A stretch of DNA of 64,000 nt from Pseudonocardia autotrophica (GCF_003945385.1 NZ_AP018920.1:3534001-3598000); one strand, 5' to 3'; shown: positions 1-9,849, counted from the stretch's first letter. Made by a program: numbers and translations. Notes: generated by a model not told the origin, from the sequence alone.

Positions 1-721
1 CCAGCCGGTCCGGCCAGACCGACGCCTCGACGCGCAGCCCGGTCACCCCGGCGTCGATCCGGCGCCGCCAGTCCGGCAGCGACCACGGCGCCTCGAAATC
101 CACGATCCCGACGACCCCGCGGGCCGACGCCGCCCGCACCGCCTCGGCGACGAACCCGTCGAGTACCTCGGCCGGGACGTCCTGCAGGGCGACGGTGATC
201 GCGAAGAACTCCGACTCGCGGATCCGTCCGGTCGGGTGCCCCCGATGCCCGAAGCGGGCCGCGGCGGCCCCGTTCAGCCAGCCCTGGTGCAGGTCACCGG
301 AGACCAGCACGACCGGGACGTCACCGGCCGCCGAGACCGACACGGCATCGAGCAGCGAGCGGTGCGCCTCGTCGGGCCACAGCGCGTCCCGGAAGCCGAA
401 CCCGATCAGGACCTCCCCGGGCGCCGGCGGGTCCGCGGCGATCCGGTCGGCCACCAGCGCGGCGCAGTCCGCCGCCGACCGGGCCCCGGACAGGTCGAGC
501 CTGCGCCGGGCGAGCGACCACTGGGCCATGTGCACGTGGTGGTCCCACAGCCCGGGCAGCAGGGCGCGGCCGTCGCACTCGACGATCTCGGCCCAGCCGG
601 GATCCAGGCCCGGACCGACGGCCACCACCCGCTGCCCGGACAGCAGCACGTCCACCGGCTCGCCGAGTGCGTCGCAGCCGGGCAGCAGCGGACGGACCGA
701 GCGCAGCAGCACCGGCGTCAT
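1..721 (-). CDS. Amidohydrolase family 3 protein, 3' end cut by window edge
   Basis: Reading the minus strand from an ATG at 721 gives an open frame to the window edge, about 240 residues. It has the N-terminal composite beta domain of metal-dependent amidohydrolases, then [11 protein letters not shown] (about residues 57-67), the HxH metal-binding motif that follows the first strand of the TIM barrel. Later stretches such as [10 protein letters not shown] and the spacing fit the YtcJ-like (amidohydrolase 3) group, which hydrolyse amide bonds of mostly unknown substrates. Its ATG overlaps the stop of the upstream PAP2/kinase gene (ATGA), so the two are probably co-transcribed and translationally coupled. 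Family is fairly sure; substrate is unknown because the C-terminal half lies outside the window. Confidence 0.75.
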   Translation of the reverse strand, partial: MTPVLLRSVRPLLPGCDALGEPVDVLLSGQRVVAVGPGLDPGWAEIVECDGRALLPGLWDHHVHMAQWSLARRRLDLSGARSAADCAALVADRIAADPPAPGEVLIGFGFRDALWPDEAHRSLLDAVSVSAAGDVPVVLVSGDLHQGWLNGAAAARFGHRGHPTGRIRESEFFAITVALQDVPAEVLDGFVAEAVRAASARGVVGIVDFEAPWSLPDWRRRIDAGVTGLRVEASVWPDRL

Positions 722-2295
722 CCCTGGTAGGGGCGGTCGCGCCCGGTCCAGCGGTCCTCGTCGCGCCGGTAGACCGGGATCGGCCGCTCGGCGACCCGGA
801 AGGTGTAGCGGCCGGCCTCCTCGACCACCTCGCCGTCGGTCGCCAGCATGCTCGGCTCGTGCAGCTCCACGTCCAGCCGCGCCACCTCGCTCTGGTGGTA
901 CACGCGGCTGTGACCGAGCGCGCCGAGGATCAGGGCCAGCACCACCCGCAGCCGGGAGAACCGGACGTCGGCGCGCAGCCAGCGGACGTCGAGCAGGCCC
1001 GAGTCCAGCGTCGGCCGCCAGGCGGGCACCGCGCCACGCGGGTGGTACGGGCCGTTGCCGACGAACAGGAACCACACCTTGTACCAGCGGCCGGCGATCT
1101 TCACGCTGATCTTCTCGGAGCGCTGCAGCACGGTGATCAGCGCCGCCGCGAACGCCGGCCACTTGCCGTAGCGCGGCTGCCACTGCTCGCGCAGCCGCAC
1201 CAGCTCCGGGTAGGAGCCGATCGAGGCGGTGTTGATGAAGTAGCGGGTGCTGGTGACCGAGACGTCCTCCGGGTCGTCCAGGCGTCCCGGGTGCGACTCC
1301 ACCAGAGCCAGGTCGACGGCGACCGCCTCACCGGCCTGGGTCGCGTCGACCGCCTCCTGGGTGTCGTAGACGCCGACGTCACGGGCGAAGTGGTTCAGCG
1401 TGCCGCCCGGCACGACGACCAGCGGCAGCCCGTAGCGGTCGGCGACCGACGCGGCGGTGGCCACCGTGCCGTCGCCGCCGGCCACCCCGACCGCGCGCAC
1501 CCACTGCCCGCGTTCCGCGATCGCGTCCTGCAGCATGTCCTCGACCTTCACCCCGTCGCCGACGACGAGATGATGCGCGGCCGGCAGCCGCTCCCGCACC
1601 TCGTCGGAGACGTCGTGATCGGGCGGCCCGGAGAACGGGTTCGACACGATGACCAGGCCGTCGCCGTTGGGCAGCACCGGCACGGTGTCGATCGGCCGGG
1701 CCCGGGCCTCGTCGGAGGGCCGGACCGGCCACCAGCGGCGGGTCAGGAGCGCGACACCCGTCCCGACGGCGGCCCCGGCGAGCACGTCGGAGGTCCAGTG
1801 CACACCCACGTGCACCCGCGACCAGCCGACCAGCGCGGCGAGCGGCACCACCACCGGTGCGGCACGCCGGTGCTCCAGGACGACGGCGGTGGCGAACGCG
1901 GCGGCCGACGCGGAGTGCCCGGACGGGAACGACGACGACGACGGCGGATCGGTCACCGTCCGGAACACCGGCAGATCGGCCGCGGCCGGGCGCCGCCGCG
2001 GCAGCAGCGGCTTGAGGATCGCGTTCGCCGTCAGGCTGGTCAGCGCGATCGAGGCGACGCCGCGCAGGGCCGCTTTGCGGCCCGCGCCGCGCCGCGCCGC
2101 GAGAATCCCGGCGATCGCGAACCACAGCAGACTGTGATCGGCCGTCCGGGTGAGACGTCGCAGCGTCGGGTCCACCCGGCTCGGCGGCCGGCTCGCGATG
2201 AAATCGGTGATGCCCTGGTCGAGCTGGGAGACGGTCGCAATACCTCCGTCCACCCGGCGGGACCGACGTGCGACGCGCTCGAACCATCCGCTCAC
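718..2295 (-). CDS. PAP2 phosphatase / diacylglycerol kinase-like fusion
   Basis: A 525-residue protein with two lipid-handling domains. The N-terminal half is a membrane PAP2 phosphatase with all three signature motifs visible: [16 protein letters not shown], and [12 protein letters not shown] with the catalytic His and Asp. The C-terminal half is a diacylglycerol/sphingosine kinase fold, with NPFSG, the nucleotide loop [10 protein letters not shown] and [11 protein letters not shown]. Such fusions are known in actinobacteria and are thought to act on phosphatidate or polyprenyl phosphates at the membrane; the substrate here is inferred. The start chosen is the GTG at 2295 (VSGWFERV). The open frame continues far upstream, but only as an antisense shadow of pafA. 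It is divergent from pafA with 42 bp between starts. Confidence 0.87.
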   Translation of the reverse strand: MSGWFERVARRSRRVDGGIATVSQLDQGITDFIASRPPSRVDPTLRRLTRTADHSLLWFAIAGILAARRGAGRKAALRGVASIALTSLTANAILKPLLPRRRPAAADLPVFRTVTDPPSSSSFPSGHSASAAAFATAVVLEHRRAAPVVVPLAALVGWSRVHVGVHWTSDVLAGAAVGTGVALLTRRWWPVRPSDEARARPIDTVPVLPNGDGLVIVSNPFSGPPDHDVSDEVRERLPAAHHLVVGDGVKVEDMLQDAIAERGQWVRAVGVAGGDGTVATAASVADRYGLPLVVVPGGTLNHFARDVGVYDTQEAVDATQAGEAVAVDLALVESHPGRLDDPEDVSVTSTRYFINTASIGSYPELVRLREQWQPRYGKWPAFAAALITVLQRSEKISVKIAGRWYKVWFLFVGNGPYHPRGAVPAWRPTLDSGLLDVRWLRADVRFSRLRVVLALILGALGHSRVYHQSEVARLDVELHEPSMLATDGEVVEEAGRYTFRVAERPIPVYRRDEDRWTGRDRPYQG

Positions 2296-2337
2296 AACAC
2301 TGACAGTAGAGGGGGTCGGGCGCCTACCCTGAACGGC

Positions 2338-3699
2338 ATGCAGCGTCGGATCTTCGGGATCGAGACGGAGTTCGGTGTCACGTGCACCTTCCACGGGCAG
2401 CGTCGGCTGTCCCCGGACGAGGTGGCCCGCTACCTGTTCCGGCGGGTGGTGTCGTGGGGCCGCTCCTCCAACGTGTTCCTCCGCAACGGTGCCCGGCTCT
2501 ATCTCGACGTCGGCTCCCATCCCGAGTACGCCACCGCCGAGTGCGACTCGCTGACCCAGCTCGTCGCGCACGACAAAGCGGGCGAACGCATCCTCGAGGA
2601 CCTCCTGGTCGACGCCGAACGCAGGCTGGTCGACGAGGGCATCGGCGGTGACATCTACCTGTTCAAGAACAACACCGACTCGGCGGGCAACTCCTACGGC
2701 TGCCACGAGAACTATCTGGTCGCCCGGCAGGGCGAGTTCTCCCGGATCGCCGACGTGCTGCTGCCGTTCCTGGTGACGCGCCAGCTGATCTGCGGTGCCG
2801 GCAAGGTGCTGCAGACCCCGCGCGGCGCGGTGTACTGCCTGTCCCAGCGGGCCGAGCACATCTGGGAGGGCGTCTCCTCGGCGACCACCCGGTCCCGGCC
2901 GATCATCAACACCCGCGACGAGCCGCACGCCGACGCCGAGCGCTACCGCAGGCTGCACGTCATCGTCGGCGACTCGAACATGTCCGAGGTGACGACCCTG
3001 CTCAAGGTCGGATCGGCGCACCTGGTGCTGGAGATGATCGAGGCCGGTGTCCAGTTCCGGGACTTCACCCTGGACAACCCGATCCGGGCGATCCGGGAGA
3101 TCAGCCACGACCTCACCGGGCGGCGTCCGGTCCGGATGGCGGGCGGCCGGGAGGCGAGCGCGCTGGACATCCAGCGCGAGTACCACGCCCGCGCCGTCGA
3201 GTACCTGCAGAGCCGTGGGCACTCCGACAAGGTGATGGACCGGGTCGTCGAGCTCTGGGGCCGCACACTGGACGCGGTCGAGCAGCAGAACCTCTCGCTG
3301 ATCGACCGTGAGATCGACTGGGCGATCAAGCACCGGCTGGTCGAGCGCTACCGCAACAAGCACGACATGGAGCTGTCCAGCGCCCGGATCGCCCAGCTCG
3401 ACCTGGCCTATCATGACGTGCGGCGCGGCCGCGGGCTGTTCGACATGCTTCAGCGCAAGGACCTGGTGGACCGGGTGACCGACGACGGCGAGATCGAGGC
3501 AGCCAAGGACACCCCGCCGCAGTCCACCCGGGCCAAGCTGCGCGGTGACTTCATCGCCGCCGCCCAGGCCGCGGGTCGCGACTTCACCGTGGACTGGGTG
3601 CACCTGAAGCTGAACGACCAGGCCCAGCGGACCGTGCTGTGCAAGGACCCGTTCCGCGCCGTCGACGAGCGGGTCGACCGGCTGATCGCCTCGCTGTGA
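2338..3699 (+). CDS. pafA: Pup-protein ligase PafA
   Basis: Ligates the prokaryotic ubiquitin-like protein Pup through its C-terminal Glu to lysines of target proteins, marking them for the mycobacterial-type proteasome. The 453 residues match the usual length (452 in M. tuberculosis as I recall). The N-terminus carries GIETEFGV with the Mg-binding Glu at position 9, and [11 protein letters not shown] places the catalytic-base Asp at 57, the position known in the mycobacterial enzyme. The glutamine-synthetase-like fold and small C-terminal domain ([19 protein letters not shown]) are complete. The ATG at 2338 gives the family start; the long upstream extension of the frame is a shadow. A hairpin directly follows the stop. 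Pup and the proteasome subunits would lie left of the window. Confidence 0.97.
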   Translation: MQRRIFGIETEFGVTCTFHGQRRLSPDEVARYLFRRVVSWGRSSNVFLRNGARLYLDVGSHPEYATAECDSLTQLVAHDKAGERILEDLLVDAERRLVDEGIGGDIYLFKNNTDSAGNSYGCHENYLVARQGEFSRIADVLLPFLVTRQLICGAGKVLQTPRGAVYCLSQRAEHIWEGVSSATTRSRPIINTRDEPHADAERYRRLHVIVGDSNMSEVTTLLKVGSAHLVLEMIEAGVQFRDFTLDNPIRAIREISHDLTGRRPVRMAGGREASALDIQREYHARAVEYLQSRGHSDKVMDRVVELWGRTLDAVEQQNLSLIDREIDWAIKHRLVERYRNKHDMELSSARIAQLDLAYHDVRRGRGLFDMLQRKDLVDRVTDDGEIEAAKDTPPQSTRAKLRGDFIAAAQAAGRDFTVDWVHLKLNDQAQRTVLCKDPFRAVDERVDRLIASL

Positions 3700-3702
3700 C
3701 CC

Positions 3703-3736
3703 CCTGCGGGTGGTCCTCGCGACGACCACCCGCAGG
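3703..3736. terminator. Bidirectional hairpin terminator between pafA and glutaminase
   Basis: A perfect 13-bp inverted repeat (arms 3703-3715 and 3724-3736, 8-nt loop) starts 4 bp after the pafA stop and ends 10 bp before the stop of the convergent glutaminase gene. It lacks a T tract, as is common in high-GC actinobacteria. It probably ends both transcripts. Confidence 0.75.
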
Positions 3737-3745
3737 AGAGTCGGT

Positions 3746-4753
3746 TCAGGCCTGGAGCGTGTCCGGCTGCGCGACCCGTCCGAAGCGGGACTCCGACGGG
3801 TCGGCGAACACGTGCAGGCCGAACCGGCGGGACAGCTCACGGCAGACCGCGACGCCGCGCACCGAGTTGCCGTGCCGGTCCAGGCCGGGGGAGTAGACCC
3901 CGAGGCCGAAGTACCGCGGCAGGGTGCCCATGATGCCGCCGGACACGCCGCTCTTCGCCGGGATGCCGACGTCGTGCGCCCACTCACCGGCGGCGTCGTA
4001 CATGCCGCACATGCTCATCACGCTGATCACCGTGCGCAGGTGCTCGCGGTGCAGCGCCGAGTCCCCGGTCAGCGGGTTGACACCGCCGTTGGCCAGGGTC
4101 GCGGCCATCACCGACAGCTCGGGGGTGGTGACGGTGATCGAGCAGGCCGACAGGTAGACGTAGAGGTTGTCGTCGATGTCGCCGCTGAGCATGCCGAGGC
4201 TGCGCATCAGGTACGACAGGCCCAGGTTCCGGTCGTTGGAGACCAGCTGCTCGTCGAGGATCTGCTGGTCGACGGCGAGTTCCGGGTTGCCCGTGTAAGC
4301 CCGGTAGCGCTCCAGCAGCCGCTCGACCCGCTCCTCCTTCGACGACCCCTTGACCAGGTTCGCGGCGACCAGCGCGCCGGCGTTGATCATGGGGTTGAAC
4401 GGGCGGTTGTGCACGTCGTCGAAGGTGATCGAGTTGAACGGGTCGCCGGAGGGCTCGACGCCGACCGCGTCCAGGGTGGCGTCCAGGCCGTTGTCCTCCA
4501 GCGCGAGCCCGTAGGTGAACACCTTCGAGATCGAGTGCAGCGGGAACCGGATGTCGCAGTCGCCGACCTTCCACTGGGTGCCGTCGACGTTGGTCCCGGC
4601 GAGCCCGAACTCGTCGGCGCGGGCCTCCATCTCGGCCGGGTAGTAGCTCACGACCTCCTCGCCGGGCAGCAGGCTCCCCCGGCCGGCGGTGCAGGTGTTG
4701 CGCAGGTCCTCGAGCTGCTCCTGGACCAGCTCGCGTTCCTTCTGGGCGACCAT
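3746..4753 (-). CDS. glsA: Glutaminase A (first of a tandem pair)
   Basis: Hydrolyses L-glutamine to glutamate and ammonia with a serine beta-lactamase-like fold. The 335-residue protein has the catalytic SxxK (HSISKVFTYG), NRPFNPMINAGAL, QLVSNDRNLGLSYLMRSLG, and the late motif GIPAKSGVSGGI, all typical of the family. The ATG at 4753 is preceded by a good Shine-Dalgarno (GGGAGGG), which decides the start; an open frame upstream is an antisense shadow of the neighbour. It follows a close paralogue on the same strand with a 62-bp gap, so the pair likely arose by duplication and may be co-transcribed. Both are inserted between pafA and pafB, a joint where I know of no glutaminase in mycobacteria. 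Confidence 0.93.
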   Translation of the reverse strand: MVAQKERELVQEQLEDLRNTCTAGRGSLLPGEEVVSYYPAEMEARADEFGLAGTNVDGTQWKVGDCDIRFPLHSISKVFTYGLALEDNGLDATLDAVGVEPSGDPFNSITFDDVHNRPFNPMINAGALVAANLVKGSSKEERVERLLERYRAYTGNPELAVDQQILDEQLVSNDRNLGLSYLMRSLGMLSGDIDDNLYVYLSACSITVTTPELSVMAATLANGGVNPLTGDSALHREHLRTVISVMSMCGMYDAAGEWAHDVGIPAKSGVSGGIMGTLPRYFGLGVYSPGLDRHGNSVRGVAVCRELSRRFGLHVFADPSESRFGRVAQPDTLQA

Positions 4754-4815
4754 GTCGTCCCTCCCCGTCGACGATGTGGACCACCGCAACGTAGAGGCCC
4801 GGCGGCCGGTCCGCG

Positions 4816-5862
4816 CTACAGACCCTCGGGCAGCCAGCCGTCCCCGGAGGGATACATCTCGGTGGCGTCGTCGCGCCGGCCGGGACGCACGATCCGGCCC
4901 AGCCGCGACTCCGACGGATCGGCGAAGACGTGCAGTCCGAACCGGTCCGACAGCGCCCGGCAGACCGCGACCCCGCGGGCGGAGTTGCCGTGCCGGTCCA
5001 GGCCGGGGGAGTGGACGCCGACCCCGATGGCGTCCGGGATGACGGCCAGGATCGCGCCGGACACGCTGGACTTGGCCGGGATGCCGACGTCGTAGTGCCA
5101 CTGCCCGGCGGCGTCGTACATGCCGCACATGCTCATCACGCTGAGCACGTCGCGGGTGTAGGTGCGGGGCAGCGCCGGGACGCCGGTGAACGGGTTCGCG
5201 CCGCCGCGGGCGATCGTGGCGGCCATCGTGGAGAGCTCGACGCTGGTGACGCACACCGAGCAGGCGGCCAGGTAGACGTAGAGGTTGTCCTCGATGTTGC
5301 CGTGCAGCATGCCGAGGCTGCGCATCAGGTAGGACAGCGAGACGTTGCGGTCGTTGGAGACGAGCTGCTCGGCGAGGATGTCCTCGTCGACGGTCAGGTC
5401 GGGGTTCCCGGCGTAGATCCGCAGCCGGGTGAGCAGCCGCTCGACCTTCTCCTCCTTGGACGCGCCGTGCACCAGGTTCACCGCGACCAGCGCGCCGGCG
5501 TTGATCATGGGGTTGAACGGGCGGTTGTTGACCTCGTCGAAGCTGATCGAGTTGAACGGGTCGCCGGAGGGCTCCACCCCGACCCGGAGCATGACCTCCT
5601 CGCGGCCGTTGTCCTCCAGGGCGAGCCCGTAGGTGAACACCTTCGAGATCGAGTGCAGCGGGAACCGGACCTCGGCGTCACCGACCTGCCACTGCGTGCC
5701 GTCCACGTCGGTCGCCGCCAGCCCGAACACGTGCGAGCCGGCCGCCATCGACGGCGGGTAGTAGGAGACGACCCGGCCGTCCGGGATGCCACCCGGACGG
5801 CCCACGACCTGATGCAGCTCCTCGAGCTGCTGCTGGACGATCTCGCGCTCGGTCTGCTCCAT
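4816..5862 (-). CDS. Glutaminase A paralogue (second of tandem pair)
   Basis: A 348-residue paralogue of the adjacent glutaminase with the same landmarks: HSISKVFTYGLALEDNG, NRPFNPMINAGALVAVN, QLVSNDRNVSLSYLMRSLG and GIPAKSSVSGAI. The two differ mainly at the N-terminus, in the 60 residues after the SNDRN motif, and in a C-terminal tail here ending WLPEGL. Catalytic residues appear intact in both copies, so subfunctionalisation is more likely than decay. The ATG at 5862 has GGAGG upstream. It is the promoter-proximal gene of the pair. Why two copies are kept (acid or ammonia response, differing affinity) cannot be read from sequence. Confidence 0.92.
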   Translation of the reverse strand: MEQTEREIVQQQLEELHQVVGRPGGIPDGRVVSYYPPSMAAGSHVFGLAATDVDGTQWQVGDAEVRFPLHSISKVFTYGLALEDNGREEVMLRVGVEPSGDPFNSISFDEVNNRPFNPMINAGALVAVNLVHGASKEEKVERLLTRLRIYAGNPDLTVDEDILAEQLVSNDRNVSLSYLMRSLGMLHGNIEDNLYVYLAACSVCVTSVELSTMAATIARGGANPFTGVPALPRTYTRDVLSVMSMCGMYDAAGQWHYDVGIPAKSSVSGAILAVIPDAIGVGVHSPGLDRHGNSARGVAVCRALSDRFGLHVFADPSESRLGRIVRPGRRDDATEMYPSGDGWLPEGL

Positions 5863-5943
5863 CCCGCCCCCTCCGCCGTGCTCGGCGCGGGGGCCCGTCC
5901 CGCCGCGACCGGTGCGCAGCGGAACCTAGATCACGCGGACGGC

Positions 5944-6183
5944 TCACTCGATCCCGGGCATGATCCTCCGCCGGAGCTCGGCCAGCTCGTCCTGCACCTC
6001 GGGGTCGGCGGGGCCGGCCTTCTCCGGCGCGGGCGCGATCCCCATCGCGCGCAGCAGCCCGGTGGCCGCGGCCGCCGGGTCACCGGTCTCGCCGAGAACC
6101 GGATGCAGTCCCTGTTCGGCAAGGTGGTTGAACACCAGGTTCACCACGGTCCACGGGTTGTACGTCTCCTGGTCCGGGGTCAT
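5944..6183 (-). CDS. Small conserved-looking protein upstream of pafB
   Basis: A 79-residue soluble protein starting at an ATG (6183) with GGAGG seven to eight bases upstream. It contains NPWTVVNLVFNHLAEQGLHPVLGE, split here as NPWTVVNLVF and HLAEQGLHPVLGE, then a linker and a charged helix DPEVQDELAELRRRIMPG. There are no membrane segments or cysteines. It is divergent from pafB across a 150-bp gap, so it may share a control region with the PafBC regulators. I do not recognise a named family. The strong ribosome site and codon usage make it a real gene. Confidence 0.65.
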   Translation of the reverse strand: MTPDQETYNPWTVVNLVFNHLAEQGLHPVLGETGDPAAAATGLLRAMGIAPAPEKAGPADPEVQDELAELRRRIMPGIE

Positions 6184-6333
6184 TCCGCCACCTCCACGTC
6201 CGGCGTCGTCGCCGACCACGAGCCTTTCCCCAACGGGCAGGGCAGTCAACAGCCCTGTCGCAGGATGAGACACCCGGTCACCGGCTGCGCGGGGCGCCCG
6301 GTGCCGCCCGGTGCGCGCGGATACGATGCCGTC

Positions 6334-7323
6334 GTGTCCTCCGCCCGCGCCGAGCGACTGGTGAACCTGGTGCTCTGCCTGATGTCGACCCGGCAGTTCC
6401 TGTCCGCGGAACGGATCCGGGCGACCGTGCCGGGCTACGCCGAGGCGGCGAGTGACGAGGCGTTCTTCCGGATGTTCGAGCGGGACAAGGCGGAGCTGCG
6501 CGAGCTGGGCGTCCCGCTGGAGACCGGGCACACCTCGGCGTTCGACACCGTGGAGGGCTACCGGATCGCCCGCGCCGACTACGAGCTGGGCGAGATCGAG
6601 CTGGCGCCGGACGAGGCGACGGTGGTGGCGCTGGCCGGGAACCTGTGGGACACCCCGGATCTCGCCGGTGCCGCGCACGGTGCGCTGGTGAAGCTGCGGG
6701 CGGCCGGGGTGGAGGTCGCGGAGAGCCCGGCCGCCACGGTCCGGACCGGCCTGCACGCCGGTGAGCCGGCGCTCGCCCCGCTGCTGGCGGCGACCAGGGC
6801 CGGCCGTGCCGTGATCTTCTCGCACCGCCGAGGCGGGCCGGCCGGTGAGCCGACCCGGCGCGAGGTGGAGCCCTGGGGTGTCGTCTCGTTCCGCGGCCGC
6901 TGGTACCTGGTCGGCCACGACCGCGGCCGGGACGACGTGCGCTGCTTCCGGCTCTCCCGGATCCAGGGCGAGATCCGGCCGACCGGGCCCGAGGGTGCGG
7001 TGCGGGTCCCGGACGGCGTCGATCTGCGGGCGCTCGTGCGCGCCTCGGCCGGGCCGCCGCCGGTCTCCGGGACGGCCCTGGTCTGGGTGGCCAGGGATCG
7101 CGCGGCCGGGCTGCGCAGGCTGGGCCGGGAGCGCGGGCCCGCCGAGCACGCCGGGCGCGCCGGCGTCACGATCGAGCTGGACGTGCGGGACCGGGACACG
7201 GTCGCGCGCTGGCTGGCCGGGCACGGCCCGGACGTCGCGGTGCTGGATCCGCCGGAGCTGGCCGGCGCGGTCCGCTCACTGTGGGCGGGTGCCGCGGCGA
7301 TCGCGGCCGAGGCCGCCCGGTGA
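6334..7323 (+). CDS. pafB: WYL-domain DNA-damage regulator PafB
   Basis: One half of the PafBC transcription activator, which in mycobacteria switches on the LexA/RecA-independent DNA-damage response. The 329-residue protein has an N-terminal winged helix (RLVNLVLCLMSTRQFLSAERIR), a linker helix region, a WYL domain (EVEPWGVVSFRGRWYLVGHDRGRDDVR) and a C-terminal extension. The start is GTG at 6334 (VSSARAERLVN), giving the usual length. It overlaps pafC by GTGA, so the two are translationally coupled, as expected for subunits of one heterodimer. The WYL domain is thought to sense nucleic acid. Confidence 0.93.
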   Translation: MSSARAERLVNLVLCLMSTRQFLSAERIRATVPGYAEAASDEAFFRMFERDKAELRELGVPLETGHTSAFDTVEGYRIARADYELGEIELAPDEATVVALAGNLWDTPDLAGAAHGALVKLRAAGVEVAESPAATVRTGLHAGEPALAPLLAATRAGRAVIFSHRRGGPAGEPTRREVEPWGVVSFRGRWYLVGHDRGRDDVRCFRLSRIQGEIRPTGPEGAVRVPDGVDLRALVRASAGPPPVSGTALVWVARDRAAGLRRLGRERGPAEHAGRAGVTIELDVRDRDTVARWLAGHGPDVAVLDPPELAGAVRSLWAGAAAIAAEAAR

Positions 7324-8312
7324 CCCGGCACGGCGTCGCCCAGCGGTTGCCCCGGTTGCTCTCCCTGGTGCCCTACCTGCGGGCCCGGCCCGGCGTCCCG
7401 GTCGCCGAGGCGGCCGCCGACTTCGGGGTCGACGAGAAGCAGCTGCGCCGCGACCTGGAGCTGCTCTGGATGTGCGGGCTGCCCGGCTACGGCCCCGGTG
7501 ACCTGGTGGACCTGTCGTTCGCCGGGGACACCGTGGACGTCGTGTTCGACGCCGGCCTGACCCGGCCGCTGCGGCTCACCACCAGCGAGGCGACGGCGCT
7601 GCTGGTCGCGCTGCGGATGCTGCACCAGACACCGGGCGTCGTCGACTCGGATGCGGTCGCCAGGGCGATCGGGAAGATCGAGGCCGCGGTCGGGACGGCG
7701 GGGGAGCGGGCCGGCGTGGTGAGCGTCGAGTCCGGGACCGGGGAGCGGGAGAGCACCACGGTCGTGCGGGGGGCGCTGGACCGGGGGCGCGCGCTGCGCA
7801 TCGTCTACTTCACGGCGGGCCGGGACGCGGTGTCGCGGCGCGACGTCGATCCGATGCGGCTGGTCGTCGCCGAGGGGCGCGGCTACCTGGAGGCGTGGTG
7901 CCGCCGCGCGGAGGGTGTCCGGATGTTCCGGCTGGACCGGGTCGAGCAGGCCGAGGAGCTCCCGGAGCCGGCCCGCCCGCACCCGGAGGCCGAGCCGACC
8001 GACGTCACGCACGGATTGTTCAGCCCGCGGTCCGGGCACCGGTTCGCGGTGCTGGAACTCGATCCGGAAGCGCACTGGGTCGCGGAGTACTACCCGGTGG
8101 ACGAGGTGCGGGCGCCGCAGGAGCGCGCCGGCGAGCTGCTTCCCGGCGCAGGTGGCGTGCTGCGGGTGCTGATCCGGTTCGCCGATCCGGACTGGCTGGT
8201 CCGGCTGGTACTGGGGCTGGGCGGGCGGGCCCGGATCGTCGAGCCCGCCGAGCTGGCCGGGGTGGTCCGGGAGCGCGCCCGGCAGGCCCTGGCGCTGACT
8301 GACGGAGCGTGA
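7320..8312 (+). CDS. pafC: WYL-domain DNA-damage regulator PafC
   Basis: Partner of PafB, 330 residues, starting at a GTG that overlaps the pafB stop. N-terminal helix-turn-helix QRLPRLLSLVPYLRARPG..VAEAAADFGVDEKQLRRDLELLWMCG is followed by a beta-rich middle, the WYL domain and a WCX-type C-terminal domain (HWVAEYYPVDEV...). The fusion-like arrangement of adjacent coupled pafB and pafC is standard in actinobacteria, some of which carry them as one gene. Despite the name, the pair is not part of the Pup ligase; the name reflects genome position. Confidence 0.93.
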   Translation: MTRHGVAQRLPRLLSLVPYLRARPGVPVAEAAADFGVDEKQLRRDLELLWMCGLPGYGPGDLVDLSFAGDTVDVVFDAGLTRPLRLTTSEATALLVALRMLHQTPGVVDSDAVARAIGKIEAAVGTAGERAGVVSVESGTGERESTTVVRGALDRGRALRIVYFTAGRDAVSRRDVDPMRLVVAEGRGYLEAWCRRAEGVRMFRLDRVEQAEELPEPARPHPEAEPTDVTHGLFSPRSGHRFAVLELDPEAHWVAEYYPVDEVRAPQERAGELLPGAGGVLRVLIRFADPDWLVRLVLGLGGRARIVEPAELAGVVRERARQALALTDGA

Positions 8313-8448
8313 CAGTACGATCACGGTGCGTTTCGTCGCGAGCTCGTGAACTCGCGATGACGATCGCTTGGTTCCTGCCGGGCACACGGGGACGGCACAG
8401 GTGCCGTGCGTAGACTCGGCCAGGTCGAGATCGACGGAGGTTGACACC

Positions 8449-8757
8449 ATGCCTGGTGGATACGAGTGGCTCATCATCATCGCCGTACTGCTGCTGCTGT
8501 TCGGCGCGAAGAAGCTCCCCGAGATGGCGCGGTCGATCGGCCAGTCCGCCCGGGTGTTCAAGGGTGAGATGAAGGGCCTGAAGGACGACGACGACCGCGC
8601 TCAGGCGGCGTCCGCCGAGCAGGCCCCGGAGAAGCCCGCCGAGAAGACCCCCGAGAAGCCTGTCGTGTCGGAGCTGCCGGCCGGATCGGTCCCGCAGCAC
8701 CAGGCCGAGCCGGCCCCGCAGCAGCCGCAGGAGCGCGGCGCGGGTTCCACGAACTGA
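8449..8757 (+). CDS. tatA: Twin-arginine translocase subunit TatA
   Basis: 102-residue component of the Tat pathway that exports folded proteins. It has one N-terminal membrane helix (YEWLIIIAVLLLLFGAKK), the hinge and amphipathic helix FGAKKLPEMARSIGQSARVFKGEMKG split by the conserved FGxKKLPE motif, and an acidic, Pro/Gln-rich unstructured tail. ATG at 8449 follows a GGAGG 9 bp upstream. tatC starts 13 bp after its stop, so the two form one unit downstream of pafBC. TatB is not present in the window and is normally encoded elsewhere in actinobacteria. Confidence 0.95.
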   Translation: MPGGYEWLIIIAVLLLLFGAKKLPEMARSIGQSARVFKGEMKGLKDDDDRAQAASAEQAPEKPAEKTPEKPVVSELPAGSVPQHQAEPAPQQPQERGAGSTN

Positions 8758-8770
8758 GGTATCCAGCGCT

Positions 8771-9808
8771 GTGAAGTCGCCGTTCCGTCGGAAGCGCACC
8801 GTCAATCCCGACGGGACCATGACGCTGATCGAGCACCTCTACGAGCTGCGCAACCGGCTCGGGATCTCGCTCGCCGCGATCGCGGTGACCACGGTGTTCG
8901 GCTACATCTGGTTCGAGGTGTCGTTCTTCGGCTGGCCCAGCCTGGGCCAGCTGCTGAAGGACCCGTACTGCTCGCTCCCAGCGACCTCGCGGGCGTCGTT
9001 CAACGCCGACCCGAACTCGTGCACGCTGCTCGGTACGACGCCGTTCGACCAGTTCATGCTGCGACTGAAGGTCGGCGCGACAGCCGGGGTGATCCTGGCC
9101 TGTCCGATCTGGCTCTACCAGTTCTGGGGCTTCATCACCCCGGGGCTGCTGAAGAAGGAGCGGCGCTACGCGCTCAGCTTCGTCTCGGTCGCGGCGCTGC
9201 TGTTCGTCACCGGTGCGGTGCTCGCATACCTGATCATCCCGCAGGCGCTCGGCTTCCTGCTCACCATCGGTAGTGAGATCCAGACGACGGCGCTCACCGG
9301 TTCCTCGTACTTCTCGTTGGTCGTCAACCTCATCGTGATCTTCGGGGTCAGTTTCCTGATCCCGCTGGTGGTGGTCGCGCTCAACGCGGCCGGGGTGGTC
9401 AGCTACGCGGCACTGGCGAAGTCCCGCCGCGGCCTGATCTTCGGTCTGTTCGTCTTCGCCGCGATCGCGACCCCCGGGCAGGACCCGATCTCGATGCTGG
9501 CGCTGGCGTTCGCGCTGACGCTGCTGTTCGAGGGCGCCATCCAGATCTGCCGCATCAACGACCGCCGCAAGGCCCGCAAGCGGGTCGAGGAGGGCTGGGA
9601 CGGGCTGGACCCGGACACCCCCTCGCAGATCGACACCACGCCGTCGCCGATCGACGGGCCGTCCCGGATCGACGACCCGGCCGGGGCCGGGGGCAGCACC
9701 GGCAGCACCCGGACCGCCGCACCGCCGGTGGCGAGCCGCCCGGCCGATCCCGCGCCGCCGCCGCGCCGCCGCGACGACCCGGCGCCGGGCTACGACGACA
9801 TCACCTGA
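8771..9808 (+). CDS. tatC: Sec-independent translocase subunit TatC
   Basis: Receptor for twin-arginine signal peptides, 345 residues, with six membrane helices. Diagnostic stretches are MTLIEHLYELRNRLGISL near the N-terminus, LRLKVGATAGVILACPIWLYQFWGFITPGL in the middle (FxPGL motif) and the last helices before residue 260. The C-terminal 80 residues are a disordered Pro/Asp/Thr tail longer than in E. coli. The start is GTG at 8771. The stop codon lies inside a 15-bp tandem duplication, and a run of seven 15-bp repeats follows 42 bp later. Confidence 0.95.
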   Translation: MKSPFRRKRTVNPDGTMTLIEHLYELRNRLGISLAAIAVTTVFGYIWFEVSFFGWPSLGQLLKDPYCSLPATSRASFNADPNSCTLLGTTPFDQFMLRLKVGATAGVILACPIWLYQFWGFITPGLLKKERRYALSFVSVAALLFVTGAVLAYLIIPQALGFLLTIGSEIQTTALTGSSYFSLVVNLIVIFGVSFLIPLVVVALNAAGVVSYAALAKSRRGLIFGLFVFAAIATPGQDPISMLALAFALTLLFEGAIQICRINDRRKARKRVEEGWDGLDPDTPSQIDTTPSPIDGPSRIDDPAGAGGSTGSTRTAAPPVASRPADPAPPPRRRDDPAPGYDDIT

Positions 9809-9824
9809 GACGACATCACCTGAG
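9795..9824. repeat. 15-bp perfect tandem duplication spanning the tatC stop
   Basis: ACGACATCACCTGAG occurs twice in a row (9795-9809 and 9810-9824). Each copy carries an in-frame TGA, so the duplication leaves a backup stop codon. It resembles the other short duplications at gene ends in this window. Confidence 0.9.
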
Positions 9825-9849
9825 CCCCGGCACGCGAGACCTGGCACCC

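Noticed and set aside
667..2337. Long N-terminal extension of the PafA frame
   Set aside because: Arg/Gln/Pro-rich antisense shadow of the PAP2/kinase gene; the ATG at 2338 gives the exact family N-terminus.
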